This document shows, one piece after another, positions 1 through 12,302 of a DNA stretch of 64,000 nt (position 1 is its first letter; the number at the start of each line of letters is the position of its first letter). The translations under genes were made by a program, and so were the position numbers. The stretch is from Geosiphon pyriformis. Taxonomy: Eukaryota; Glomeromycota; Glomeromycetes; Archaeosporales; Geosiphonaceae. The DNA is taken from NCBI GenBank assembly GCA_016748015.1, contig JAAOMT010000494.1:299179-363178 (forward strand). Reading direction: 5' to 3'. Under the pieces are notes generated by a model, which was not told the DNA's origin, did no database searches, and saw only the letters and a list, made by a program, of their open reading frames with translations.

Positions 1-1526
1 AGATACAGTTAATCTGGAGGCACAATCAACTTTTGATTAACGAAAATCATCATGTACTTGTTTTTTATGTATATTATAACATTTGTATTAAGATAACTTG
101 AATAAAAAAAAATTAGCTGAATTTGTTTTTAAAGTTGTTCGCCTTAACTTTTTCGCCAGAACTGTATTATACGCTATAAATAATTTATTAAAATTACAAA
201 TAAATCTAAATAATTATTAACACATAAAATAAATTAATAATTTGATAATAAAATTATTATTGAATAATTCTCTTGATATTATTATATATTAATATCATTT
301 TTTTAAATTATTTATAACCATTAATTTTGAAACTTTGAATTAAATATTATAAAAAATTATTCAAAGGATTTGGCATGTTTAACTTTTTCATAATAGTGAT
401 TTTATAAATTTCAACAAATTTTTGTAGTTTTTAAATACTAAATTTTCTCTAAATTTAAACTTTTAATACTATAGTTTGTGCACTATTTATTTTATGTATA
501 TTATAATGTTCATTATATTTTATTTCTTTTATTAATTATCGTATTCTGAAATCAAAATATTTTTTGAAACTTTTTTCTCCATTATAACCCATTTTTCCTG
601 TTCGAAAACTTGATTATTTTTGCTTTATGTATATTCAAAATAAAGAATTTGAATAATTATTTAAATAGAAATTATAATTGATATTAATTTTATATTTACC
701 AAATCTTACAAAGTTATAAAGTTTTTGTTAATATCCTGAATTTCTTTAAAAGTGTACAAATAAATAGATTTTCAGATTAGACATATTTTGAAATATTTTA
801 ATTAACAAAAAAAGATAAATATGAGCGATTCTATTTGTATTCGACAGGCTAAATCTAACCTAATAGATCTGTGATCGAAGCTATGATTTTCTATTTGGAC
901 TGATATGTCAACCAGTAGTGATTTTCCTCTTTCCCAATTTAATTTTGTGTAATCCAAATAAAAACCTAAAGTGAACGTTTTTATTGACTACTTTTCATAC
1001 CTGTAACGGTTTTTCGTTTACGGTTTGCCATATGAAAAAAAAAGACACGAGGAACGCGGTCTTTCTAGCCACAAACCTTAAAAGTAACAAAGATAAAATG
1101 ATGAAGATTATCTTGACGGGTAAACACTTGATATGATTGGTGTGCATGGCAATCGCGAGATAAAGAAAAACCAATATTACAGGTGTAAAATTATCATTTT
1201 TGGAAATTGAGCGCGTGTTTAAATCAGTCGAAGGGAAGATTTGGTAAACACAAAAACTTTGGAAAAAATGAATATTATTAACTAATTTCAGTTGATTCAC
1301 TTTCTGTCACCAATCACATGAAAAATTTGGTTAACTATTAAAGTGGTCGGTCAAAAGCTTCTCATGGTAAAACTTGCGTTTTTTCAAAAAAAAAACTCCA
1401 CGAGAGTTCATTATTTAAAGATTAACGTCAAACCTTCCCATTCACCAACAATCAAAGTTTAATAAAACAACAAAACGCGTTTTACGTAAAATCACGCTAA
1501 AAGACACGTAAAAATTAGAATTTATA
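1..1526. other. AT-rich intergenic region upstream of the DUF8032-like gene
   Basis: I see no supported gene here. The last 100 bases are less AT-rich and should hold the promoter and 5' leader of the gene starting at 1527. A minus-strand frame of 101 codons (1300-995) would encode two hydrophobic stretches. It has no recognisable domain and no splice support, and could be chance in this base composition. Confidence 0.5.
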
Positions 1527-4139
1527 ATGGAAACAAATAACTGTCAGAAGCCTTGCGAATTTCACCATACTTCACCAACATTTAATATGGTCATGCTACC
1601 GCAATGCTTTGATCCACAATTCGAACAATTCTTTTCCATCTTACCACAAGATATTGGAATTGGAACGATTTTTGACCCAATCGCTCAAGCAGGTTCACAA
1701 CCGATTAGCTTGGAAGAATTGATGGATCCATCACTGAAATTTCATAATCTTTTCTCAATTATGTCACCAGTAGAAACCAGAAATGAGTTGGAACGAAATT
1801 ATCTAGCTGAATTTCATGAAGCCAACTTCTTGAATGATATTAAAACTTTGACAACTATAAATAATCATCAATCGCCCGATTTCCCTGAGGTCAACTTCCT
1901 ACATGATATTGGAAACGTAACACGTCCAAATAATTATCAATCACCTGACCTTCATGACGTCTGCTTTCCTCAAAACTTCAGGAACGTAACAGACTTGAAT
2001 TTTTGTCAACCACCTGCACTCAATAAGCCCACCTTAGGGCAAGATTTCAGTACCGAAAAAAATAAAAAAATAAAAAATTTCTTCGAGGTTAGCTTGCCTC
2101 AAAAAGACGGCGTAAATTATCACAATGATCCAGAGTTTCCTGACGTTACCCTACAAGATTTAATGGAGCCATCCTTTGAAGTCGAATATCTTCTTTCTAA
2201 CTTATCACGAGAACAACTCGTTGCCATTGAAAAAAATCTGAATAAGGCTAAAAATAAAAAGCTCAATTTAATGAAAGTCCCTAAAGATGGTCGTGTAGAA
2301 AAAAAGGTGCGCAAGCCGAAGCCTACACCTCTTATATGTCTACCGACACCTCCCAGAACTATTCTATATCAAAATACAGGGTTAGCCACGCCACAAGAAA
2401 GCACAGATTCTTTCCTCGCCAATTTTAGCCCTAAATCAGACACGAATTTCTATACGAAATCGGAAACACAATTCTTTGGACTTGAAACGCCCCTCACCAC
2501 GCCAACCAGTATCATGAATAATTTCTGGATGGATCCTATTAATCCAAAGTTGGAAGGATCTGCAGCACAATATACATCGCCACAAGAATCCAAACCTCAC
2601 AAATATAACTTTATTAGTTCAGAATACAACAATATACCCCTTCCTAAACCAGGTTTAAATTCCTCTGATAAATTAAAGGCTGAAGCAGCTTCTGCCCACA
2701 ATAAAAATACCACCATTCCAAACCAAGAATCCTCCGATATCTTGGATGGCCTTAAATTTAATACAGACCAACAGCAACGATTTCCAATTCAATCATCCCA
2801 CCAGAAACTCGGTTATGAAAATTTTAACTTTGCGTCCTCTGAACCCAAAGAAATTACCATTCCAAAGCTGGAGTTGGACCCTTTTTCTAAATCTAAGATT
2901 CAGGAAATTTTTGGATCTATGGAAAATATGCCGGTAACCAATGAATTGGCCATGGAATATCCTGGAGTAGAATCGATGATCTTCAGCTATTCACATCATC
3001 ACGTGTTGAAGACATACCGCATTCGAACTGATATACAAAATGTGGATATCAATTTAATTGATGAACAATTCAAAAGAGACAATTGTGTAAGATATATTTT
3101 TTTCAGATTGGATACAAGTTTTACAAATTGATTCATATTTATTAATTATTAATTTCTTGCATAAAATCTATTATAACTTTAGATCTACCCACGCGCCTTT
3201 TGTCTTCCAGAGGCTTATAATGGTAATCGTTGGATATATGAAACCGAATGTAATTCCCTTGGATGGATATTAGCTTTTCTAAACCCAGAAGAACTCGGTG
3301 GCAAACGAGGTCTCATACAAAGAGCTGTTGACTCATTTCGTAATCGACAACCAGGTTCAAAGTCACGAAGAGTAGCTCGCCAAGAAAAGGTGATGAAGGG
3401 CACATTGCGCAAGCGCAAGGCCTCATATCCTGGAGATGAAGACGCTCGTCCATTAAAGCGTAAATTAGCAATTTCGCACAAGCCGAGAACCATCCTTCTC
3501 GAAGATATTGTTTCAGGAACGAAGATCAGGATCAAAATCAACGTTGAAGAGGTCGATTTAAATCAAGTTGACTCCACTTTCAAAAGAAATAATTGCGTAT
3601 ATCCTAGAGCAGCCTTTTGTACTCGTGAACAATACACTGGACGTCGTTACGAGGAAGAAGTAGGGTGTAATGAGTTAGCTTGGAAATTGGCAAGTCCTTA
3701 TAAACTGTAAAAATTTTTCTCTTTCATAAATCGGAAATATTCTAATAACAGTTTTAATATCTCCTTTTCACCTTAGGCCTGGCTAAACCCCCGTAGTTTG
3801 GCTAATAAGAAACGGCTTCTTCAACTAGCGATAGATCTTTACAGAACGAGGTTTACCAGCAATTTTAAACCTCGTTCTGCTCGACTACCAGAAGATTTCG
3901 ATATCCAAGCCACCACCTTCATTACAAACCCTTGTAATAACATTGAGATGGAGACCCATGCGGCTCCAGCAGAAATGTTGACGACAAATGAGACTTTATT
4001 AGATAACCTGCCGCAAAGAAAAATATATTTTGAAAATTTGCCGCCCGAAGGTTATGATAACTTTTTACTTGGTTGTAACCAGCCAAATGAAATGCCCCTT
4101 TGGCATTATACTGATCTCGCTGACGAGCAGCAATATTGA
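1527..4139 (+). CDS. DUF8032-like protein with two tandem domain copies
   Basis: Spliced model: exons 1527-3086, 3183-3689 and 3777-4139, phase 0 throughout, 809 residues. The N-terminal ~480 residues are Asn/Pro/Ser-rich and look disordered, with a loose internal repeat (NHQSPDFPEVNF / NYQSPDLHDVCF, about residues 113-150). Two related domains follow. Copy 1 (about 488-590) spans the exon 1/2 junction and has the motifs YRIRTDIQNVD, YPRA, ETECNSLGW, FLNPEE and KRGLIQRAVDSFRNR. Copy 2 (about 635-740) repeats these as IKINVEEVDLNQVD, NNCVYPRA, GCNELAW and WLNPRS, and is more diverged. The linker is strongly basic. I recognise the domain as the fungal DUF8032 type from its YPRAN-like and RGLIQRAVDSYRNR-like signatures. 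Its function is unknown; a nuclear regulatory role is a guess from the basic linker and disordered arm. The second intron uses a GC donor. Confidence 0.75.
3690..3776 (+). other. GC-AG intron in the DUF8032-like gene
   Basis: The exon ends TGGAAATTG, followed by GCAAGT and ending in CTTAG, then GCCTGGCTAAACCCC. Splicing here restores WKLAWLNP, which matches WILAFLNP in the first domain copy. No GT donor gives that match. GCAAGT is the classic minor GC-AG donor consensus. Confidence 0.7.
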
Positions 4140-7100
4140 GTTTAATGCTTCGATTTCCGGTATTCAGGGTTAAAAGGTCAAATCTCGAGCTAAAATTATT
4201 TGTATATATAGGTATTTTAAATTTTCGATCTGCCTTCAATATCGACTGTCTCGTAACCAAAATAATATTTGTCCAAATGATGCCAAAGTCTATTGCTATT
4301 ATAGTGTTCTTGTTTCACGCAACGTTTTTGAAAAAGCAAAAGGCTTTTATTATATACTCAAAAGTGTCAATTATAAGTTATCAGTTATTGTATTTGTAGA
4401 TCAAGTTATCTCGTTAAGATATATTTTAAATATTCAATAAATCATGTATAGAGTTGTCTGAAATTGTCAAAAAAAATCAAGACCCAAAAACAAATTTGGA
4501 AAGTTTTGACGTTTTTATCCAAAGTTATAATAAGTTTAAAATATTATAGTTTTCCAGAAACCTTGTTAAGTGAATTTTCTAGTTCGATTTCTTTAATCCA
4601 CAAATTGAAATTAATTCTTGATCGCTAAACTTGACAAAAAAATTCTTCAGCAGTCAAAGTTGAATGCAAGGATTTAATTTTTAACCAAAGATTCCAAGAA
4701 AAATATTTATTAATAATTGAATATGGCTACTTTCTTTAACTGAGATATATTCTTCACTGTTTCAAATTTTATAATGCGAAAATCAATTTATCACACTAAA
4801 CAGATCCAAACATAAAACCATTTCCCGAAAATTTCGTTTAAAATGGTCTTAAACACTTTCCAAAAAAGTAAATGTTCTTAAAGATTAAGTTTCTCATCAA
4901 AAAAATTGAAAATATTTTTAAAAACCAAGATCTCTAAAATAAATCCTAAAACAATACTATGACAAAAATAGTCAATAATTAAATTATTTGGTGGGCCATT
5001 TCATCAAAGTCTTTGTGATATGCTTTTAACTACATTCAATCCATACTTCCTATAGTTTTGAAGGTTTTTTCGGCAAGTGCTACTATTTTGGCCAAATATC
5101 ATAGGGCCAGAAAGAAATCGTAAAAAAAGAATGTCAATATATGTTCAATATTGAAAAAATTAAAAATAATTTAACATCGAGACATTGTTCATACTATAAC
5201 CAATATTTTTTATATTCATGTCCTATCAAAAGATGACATTAATTGTTATAAGGTTTAAAAATCACAATTTGTAAATATGAATAATCAATTATTTGAAAAA
5301 AAATTGCTTTGAAAACTTTTCATCTCTCCCATATAAAATTAATCAAAAATGTCTCTTTAAAAAATATCTTTAAAAACTTTCAGATCTCTTAATTTATGTT
5401 GCATAAAAAAATTTTAATCTAAAATTTTTTCAAGAAGCTATATTTTTTAATTAATAATTTTTTAAGACTTTGCAAAGTTTTGAAAAATTGGGTTTCTTGT
5501 AATTCTGCTTGTTACAAATTCAATACAGTATATAATTTTACCAAATAAAAATTTCAAATTCAAAATAAGAAATGAAAATGATAAAAACACCTTCAGATAA
5601 TTTCATCTCGAAAAAGAATATTTTGTAAAAAAAAAATTCATTTGAATTGGTTAAAAAAATACAGAAACATAACTTGCTGTTTGATCCTTTAAAAATTAAA
5701 TTAATAGAGCATCTTGGTTATTTACTTAAAAAATTCTCAAAACAAACTATACTTCAACTAAAAAATTAAGAAGATAATTTTCGAACTACATAAAAACAAC
5801 CACATTGTTGAATGATACATTTTTCTCATCAAAATTTTTACTCTTGACATTTCAATAAAAAGTTTCCATTATTTGTATTTCAGTTGAATTTCAACTTAAA
5901 TAATAATCTTTTTGTGAAAATTTGTCAAGTAAAAAACTTGACATATACATCTTCATAATATTTAATATTTTTTTTAGCAAACAATGACCTCCAAAGAAAA
6001 ACAAATTCAATATTCTAAATTTTCATTAAAAAACAAAATTGTATTTAGAATGATATTTTTTAACATTAATATTTTAAATTTCATTTAAAAACAAAATTGT
6101 ATTTAGAATGATATTTATTAACATTAATATTTTAAATGAAAATTTAAAACAAGATTGTATTTAAAATGATATTTTTTAACACTAATATTTTAAATTTTCA
6201 TTTAAAAACAAAATTGTATTTAGAATAATATTTTTTAACATTAATATTTTAAATTTTTCATATTCAAAAGTGGAAGATCATTTTCATTTACAAAAATAAT
6301 GTTTAAAAATATTTCGTTTATGTTGGTTAAATGGAATTACTTTGGTTTTGTAAGATATTTACATTTTCAGTAGTATGGTTTATCAATTCAATTTCATGTT
6401 TCTCTATAATAACATCAAGACAATCTATGGCTGTATTGGATTTATAATTGTGTGATTACTTATGGCTAATATTTAGCAGTTTCAATAATTCATTTAATTC
6501 AGCGGTCGTTTTGTTTAAGTTGGTGGTTTCAATAATTCGATAATTTATATTTATTCCATATTTTATGGTTTTAATCTTGAATTATTATATTCACAATTTA
6601 AGTTAAAAAAATTTCAAAATCCACAAATTTAACATAAATAAAAATGGATAATATTTTCAAAATCTAAATTTTTCTCTTTAAACTATTTTCAAAAAACATC
6701 TAATTGAACATTGTTATTCTATTCCACCCTTAAACCAATCAAATATTAAAACCATTAATTTATATTCTAATATGGCATTAAAAAACACCGAAAATGATTA
6801 TAGATTATTATATTTCACTTGTTTATTGTATTATTAATATAATTAAGAAATCAAAATAATAATTTTTTATTGTTTTTCATTATTAAAAATTATAATATCG
6901 TTAAATAATCTACTTAATATTTTTTATACTTTATTAAAAATCATCTTGTCAACAAAGAAATTCTTCGAAATTGTATATTTCTTAATAATAAAATTGTTAC
7001 AAATTTCAAATATACATTTTTAATCAATATTTTTAAATTAAATTGTTTTTATAATAACAAGATCATTAAAATTTTTTTAATATCTATAAACTTCAAATTC

Positions 7101-8381
7101 AATCTATTAGTAATCTTTCAAAATTCTAAAATTTCCAAAAAAATTTATTTCTAATGATAGAAAATTTGAAAGTGTTATATAGTTTTAATTAATTTTATAA
7201 TAGATTTTGATAAAAAATCTTTGGACTATCAAGAACATTAAAAAAATCTATAATTTAAATTATTACAATAATAAAATCTTTTTTTAAAAAAATATAAATA
7301 AAATAGTTTTTTTTCATATTTGAAATTTAACCTTAAAATTTTATTATTTAAAACTTATTTACATATTATTAAATTGAGAATAATTTTTCACAAGATAAAA
7401 CTATTAACATAATTCTACATTCTGACCAAAAAGAAATATAATTGTAAATTACATTACTTGATTATATTTTTTTATTGAATATAAAATTTTTAAAACAATA
7501 ATTTTATTTATGTTACTGATAAGTACTGTATATGATATATCAATAAAAAAAACATAAAAAACAATTTATTGAAAACCAATTATTTGGTTTATTTTAAAAA
7601 TAAAAATAAAAATACATTTTTTTCAAACTTTATACAATACAAGAATATTATAATCAAATTTAATTTATTTACAAAGCAAATATTTCATTGTAAATACTTT
7701 ATAAAAATTAGTTAATACTTACAAAATTACACATAATTACAAGTATTTTATAATTTTTATAACAAAATTTTTATTTTGATCAATATTACTTATTATTCAT
7801 TAATTTTTTTTATTCAAATTTTTTATTTTTGACGGTTTTATAACATTATAAACAAAAAAAATTTTTTCAATTATTAAAAAAACCAAAAATTGTCTTAAAT
7901 TTTCATAATTAATATATATGGTATTTATTTCAAAAAATTATTAATCAATTTAATATATAAACTTTATAACATTATTAAACAATAAATAATCTTTCATTAG
8001 CAACAAAATTAATTATAAAAATCATTAATAATAGCATATTAATTAAATTTTTTATCAAGTTGTTTATTTTTGAAATTAGTAATTTTTTATTGTTTTATTA
8101 CAATTTTTTTCCTAAAACAAAAAAAAATATAGTTTTTGGAATTAAATCACAGAATACTTTTGTGAATAGAAAGTTCACAAATGGATTTCTCGATTATGAA
8201 AGAATTAAAAAAATTTAAGTACATCTTTTATCAAAATAATAAAATAACGTTAAAAATTTTATTTTAATAATTAAAATTATACCAACATAGAAGAAGTTTG
8301 AATAATTTTCGCCCACCATAATTCATAGGATATTTGCCGTAGAATTCCCTTACTATCCCCTCCCCACTACTAGTGATATAT
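4140..8381. other. AT-rich intergenic desert
   Basis: Apart from the short 3' flank of the preceding gene (an AATAAA-like signal lies near 4436) I see no gene. All frames are short and made of low-complexity Lys/Asn/Ile/Phe codons. It holds the 58-bp tandem repeat listed separately. Confidence 0.6.
6019..6260. repeat. Tandem repeat, about 4 units of 58-59 bp
   Basis: The block ATTGTATTTAGAATGATATT, followed by an AT-rich arm containing TTAACATTAATATTTTAAAT, recurs at about 6038, 6096, 6154 and 6213. The units are 85-95% alike. There is no coding potential. Confidence 0.85.
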
Positions 8382-8568
8382 TGAGTGACGTCAACCTAAA
8401 GGTAGTAGGGATGCCATAAGCTAAGTTTGGCAAGCCAGGGACTTTGTTCTATTGTTAAAAATTTGTCTAATATCGTAAAATTTCAGTGAACTCTATTACA
8501 GATATTATACTATAAAGAACAGATAAAAAGATATTACACTTGATCTTAGCCAAAAGGTTTGAGAGGAT
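8382..8568 (-). ncRNA. U2 snRNA-like gene (diverged copy or pseudogene)
   Basis: Read on the minus strand from 8568, the sequence begins ATCCTCTCAAACC and continues CTTTTGGCTAAGATCAAGTG, the strongly conserved 5' part of U2 snRNA that pairs with U6. The branch-site-binding element that follows is GTAATATC where U2 normally has GTAGTATC. A ~10-nt insertion-like TTTTTATC then precedes CTGTTCTT, and an AATATCTG block like that of stem IIa is present. An Sm-like site (AAATTTTTAAC, near 8458) sits downstream, followed by a GC-richer 3' part (TCCCTGGCTTGCC) as expected for stems III/IV. Length to about 8382 is set by the usual ~187 nt; the 3' end is not seen directly. The altered branch-site motif suggests a variant or decayed copy rather than the main U2 gene. 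Confidence 0.6.
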
Positions 8569-9973
8569 TAAATCAAATAAATAGTTTTAAAAAATTATAA
8601 AAAATAATATTGTTTTTGAAGATAATTTAATTCAAAATTAACTTTGAATCATTGTTATTTAAAATATATATTACTAAATTACTGTTATTTTGTCTTTTTA
8701 ATTATATTTTTGTTATAAATCTTAATATAAAATTCCAGTATTTATTGATAAGTTTAAATAATCATAAATTTATGTCAAAATTATGTTACAATATAAAAAA
8801 TGTAAAAATAATTTTTTAAACAATAAAAATAAAATATTTTAATTATAATAAGTTTTCATACTAATAATATATAAAAGCATTTTGGATTTTTACAATAAAT
8901 AAGTAACAATTCATTTTCTGAAATATTTTTCTTGAGCATAATTTTTTAGAAAGCACGAATGAAATTGGGGTTTAAACGAAAGGAAAAAATTGCAAACTTA
9001 ATTTTCAAATAAAGAATTAATATTGTCTTTTTTTAATTTTAAAAAAAGTAGAATTTCATTATCATTATTTTAGTAAACCAATTTTCAATGAAAAACCCCT
9101 ATTACAGCCATGTACACAAAAGTCTATTATTACTGTTTAATTAATAATCAATTAAATTAAAAAATTAACAGTTCAGAAAATTTTTAATATAATAGCAAAT
9201 GGCGTTAAAAAGTGCCAACTATAAAAGTTGACTTTTTTTTATTTGAAACTAATATTATTTTTATTTCTGTCAAAGTTTTAATAATGGATATTATTAAATA
9301 TTAAGCTTTAAATGAAAATAATTATTTAAGTAAAATTCATAATAATTTTATTTGAATTTGAATTATCAATAAACTAACCAATAATTAAACAAAACTTACC
9401 AAACTTTTTGGGTTAAAATTCAAATTAAATAAATATATTATTATCTTAATGTTACTAATAGTTTTTTATCTTTACTGTGTTTATTAATAGTGATAAAAAA
9501 TGTTTTTGTCAAAAGTGTTTTTTATTTTTCTATATCTTGACAATTATTTTTTATCAAATCAATAATAAAATTATTTTTACAATAGTCATATTTAATATTA
9601 AATGAAATTTGATGGTTATAATTTTTGCTAGCTTAAAAAGTTTTTTTTTAGTTAGTTTCATTATAAGAATCTTCAACACTTTTTTCAGGTAACCTCTTTT
9701 TCAGACCTTAAACGAAATAATAATTAACTTTGCAAATCGATCACAATTCCTCGAAAATCGCATGGACTCGTATAGTTAAAAAGGCCAAAAGCTACTGATT
9801 TTATTAATATAAAATTTAATATGCAATTATTTTGCTTTTACTCTGAATAATTAACTGACAATGCCGCAACATTGAATCTATTAAATTGATTAGAATAATT
9901 TTTGACATATTTCCATTTTTCAATCATATATTGTTCCAAAATCATTCATATTTTTTAGCATTCATTTTCTACT
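8569..9973. other. AT-rich intergenic region upstream of the U2-like locus
   Basis: This region would carry the upstream promoter of the minus-strand U2-like locus, but I cannot pick out a specific element. No gene is visible. Confidence 0.4.
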
Positions 9974-10381
9974 TTATTGCTCATAGATGTTCAATGGATT
10001 TAAATCTGGAATACACAATGGCCAGTCAATAACCTCACGTAAATTTTCTGCAAAAAACGCTTTAGCTACGCTTGGGATTTTTATCTTGTTGAAAGTGCCA
10101 TTCCTTTTCAAGTATTCCATTAACTTCTAGAACATGTTATCGCAAAATTTTAATATAAAACTTTGCATCCATGATATCCTGGAAACAAAATAAACTGGTT
10201 ATTTTTCATACAAAACCACTCCTTGCAAATATTTTTGTACAATATTTTGGTCTTGGAAAAATTGGGTGTTTTTCCTTTTACCAATTTTGAATTGTATTTG
10301 AATGGTGTTCATGAGAAAATATGTTTTTTTTAGTATTATTAAAATAAAATTTTGCCCATTCAACGCGTTTCTGTTTTTCAA
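9974..10381 (-). pseudogene. Decayed Tc1/mariner-type transposase fragment
   Basis: On the minus strand three frames carry pieces of a Tc1/mariner DDE transposase in the correct order. They are a Lys/Asn-rich KKTYFLMNTIQIQF segment (compare 'W..VIFSDES.F'); then DIMDAKFYIKIL, a stop, and LEKEWHFQQDK (the second catalytic Asp in the WxFQQD context); then, after a one-base frame change, AENLREVIDWPLCIPDLNP, matching the family's 'IDWP..SPDLNPIE' motif. At least one stop and one frameshift break it, and the N-terminal helix-turn-helix part is not recognisable, so it is inactive. I did not identify terminal inverted repeats. It is a relic of cut-and-paste transposition within this desert. Confidence 0.7.
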
Positions 10382-12302
10382 TTTGTGTGATCATTGACAT
10401 AGTAATTGTAAGTTTTTCATATATCCAAGTGAGTCCAAATGTCTGCCAATTGTGGAATATCTAATGTCTACTTCCTTTGTATCTAGTTTAGTAACAATTT
10501 TTTGCAGAGACATGAATATATTGACCTACTTTTCTCAATATATATGTTGGTAATTTTCTTATCACAATTATTACTGCCTTTGTGCTCAATTTTTCCTATT
10601 TAATGAAAAATTAGTCTATATATTAGTCAAAAAAATAAAAATAATTAAGGTTGCGACTCTTAAAAAAAAGCAGATCTAAAACTATTGAATATTTGGGACC
10701 AATCAAAACTAAAAAACTTTTTAATGAAATCAAAATTGACTTCTATAGACCATTTCTAATCACAATAAAACCTGGTATACTTTTTTTCCTGTAAATTAAT
10801 TAATTATCCCAAAGCCAAGACCGTTAAAAGAGTTGATACTCAATCAATTACTAATTTTGTTTACAAAAATTTGATTTATAACCATAAATGTTACAAATTT
10901 TTTTTAACATGTCGCCCTGCCAATTATATTTGTTGTTGCCATTTACTTATAACAAACAAAAATTTTAAAAAAAGCCTATAAATTAATGAAAACTTTGAAA
11001 AATAAAATAAAAATTAACATTTATTATGTAAAACACTTTGAAACCATAAAAATATATTAAAGGTGACAATCCACTTTTCAAAAATTTAATTGTTTACAAA
11101 ATTGGAAACAAAAATCTTATTATATTACACATAGAAAGAAATAAAAAAATTCTTTCAAGATAGAAATATTCTATATTCATCAAGTATTACAAAATTAATT
11201 TTAAAAATGATAATTTTTTAAAATTGTATTATAAACTATAATTATTATAATTAAAATCATTTTTTGTATCTTTTGACTTATCACTTTGAAATTTAAAACC
11301 AATTATAATAAATAAATATTATTTTTATTTTAAATTTTTATTACAAAAACTCAAAAAGAAATATATAAAAAATGGTTTGTTTTTTATTTCTCGTCTTTTT
11401 ACATTATAAAAATTTTTGAAATTTTTTTTTAACACTTTAAATATTACTCAAAATACTTTAATAATTAAATTCTAATTTTTAACAATTTCGCAATTCACTA
11501 TATATTAAAAATCTTTTAAACAACATTGTTTTTAATTCTATAATTTAAAAACTTTAAAAATAGTGTTTGAACTATTTTTAATTATTAAAAAATCAACGAT
11601 AATAAAAATATCTTAACAAATGGAAATTATTTTCAACTTCTATTAGTATGATAAATAATAGAAATTTTGAATCAAAAAACTCAAGATTGAAAACAAATAT
11701 TTGTTAATTAGAAGAAAAATATCTATATTAATTTGAAATATTATTGGAAAAAACAATCAGATACACCATTTTAAAGTAACTTGTAAACTTTATACTCCAT
11801 TTTAGAACTTTATATTATTTTATTGAATTAAACCATAAATTTAATTCATTAAAATTAAAAATTTTTGATTTTTAAGACTCTTATCAACAAATTACAAAAG
11901 GTGTTATTCAATATTATTTGAAAATGATTTTCAGTTTCAATTTTGTATAAATAATCACAAGTTTCATTATTGCACATATGAAAATTTTAAATAAATACAT
12001 AAATAAATAATGGAGTAATATATATAAAAACTGTTTTAATAGTATTAATATTAGTTTTTATCTTTTCTTAAAAAATAGTTGGTTTTATATTAATAATTTC
12101 ATGTATTTATTTTAATATTATTTTAATTCTGCTCAAACCACGTATAAATCGTATTTTGAAATCGAGAAAACAAATAAAATAATAGAAAAAAATCTTTATT
12201 TATATTTATTTAAGTAAAATTTAACCATTTTACTAAAATTTTTACAAAACCAATAGTATTAAAATCTCAATAATACTATTTAAAATTTGTTAAAAATAGT
12301 AC
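10382..12302. other. AT-rich intergenic region
   Basis: Degenerate transposon sequence may extend a little into its left end. Otherwise I see only low-complexity AT-rich DNA without a supported gene. Confidence 0.4.

Noticed and set aside
995-1300. Minus-strand 101-codon frame with two hydrophobic stretches
   Set aside because: No recognisable family, no splice or promoter signal, and composition expected of chance frames in A+T-rich DNA.
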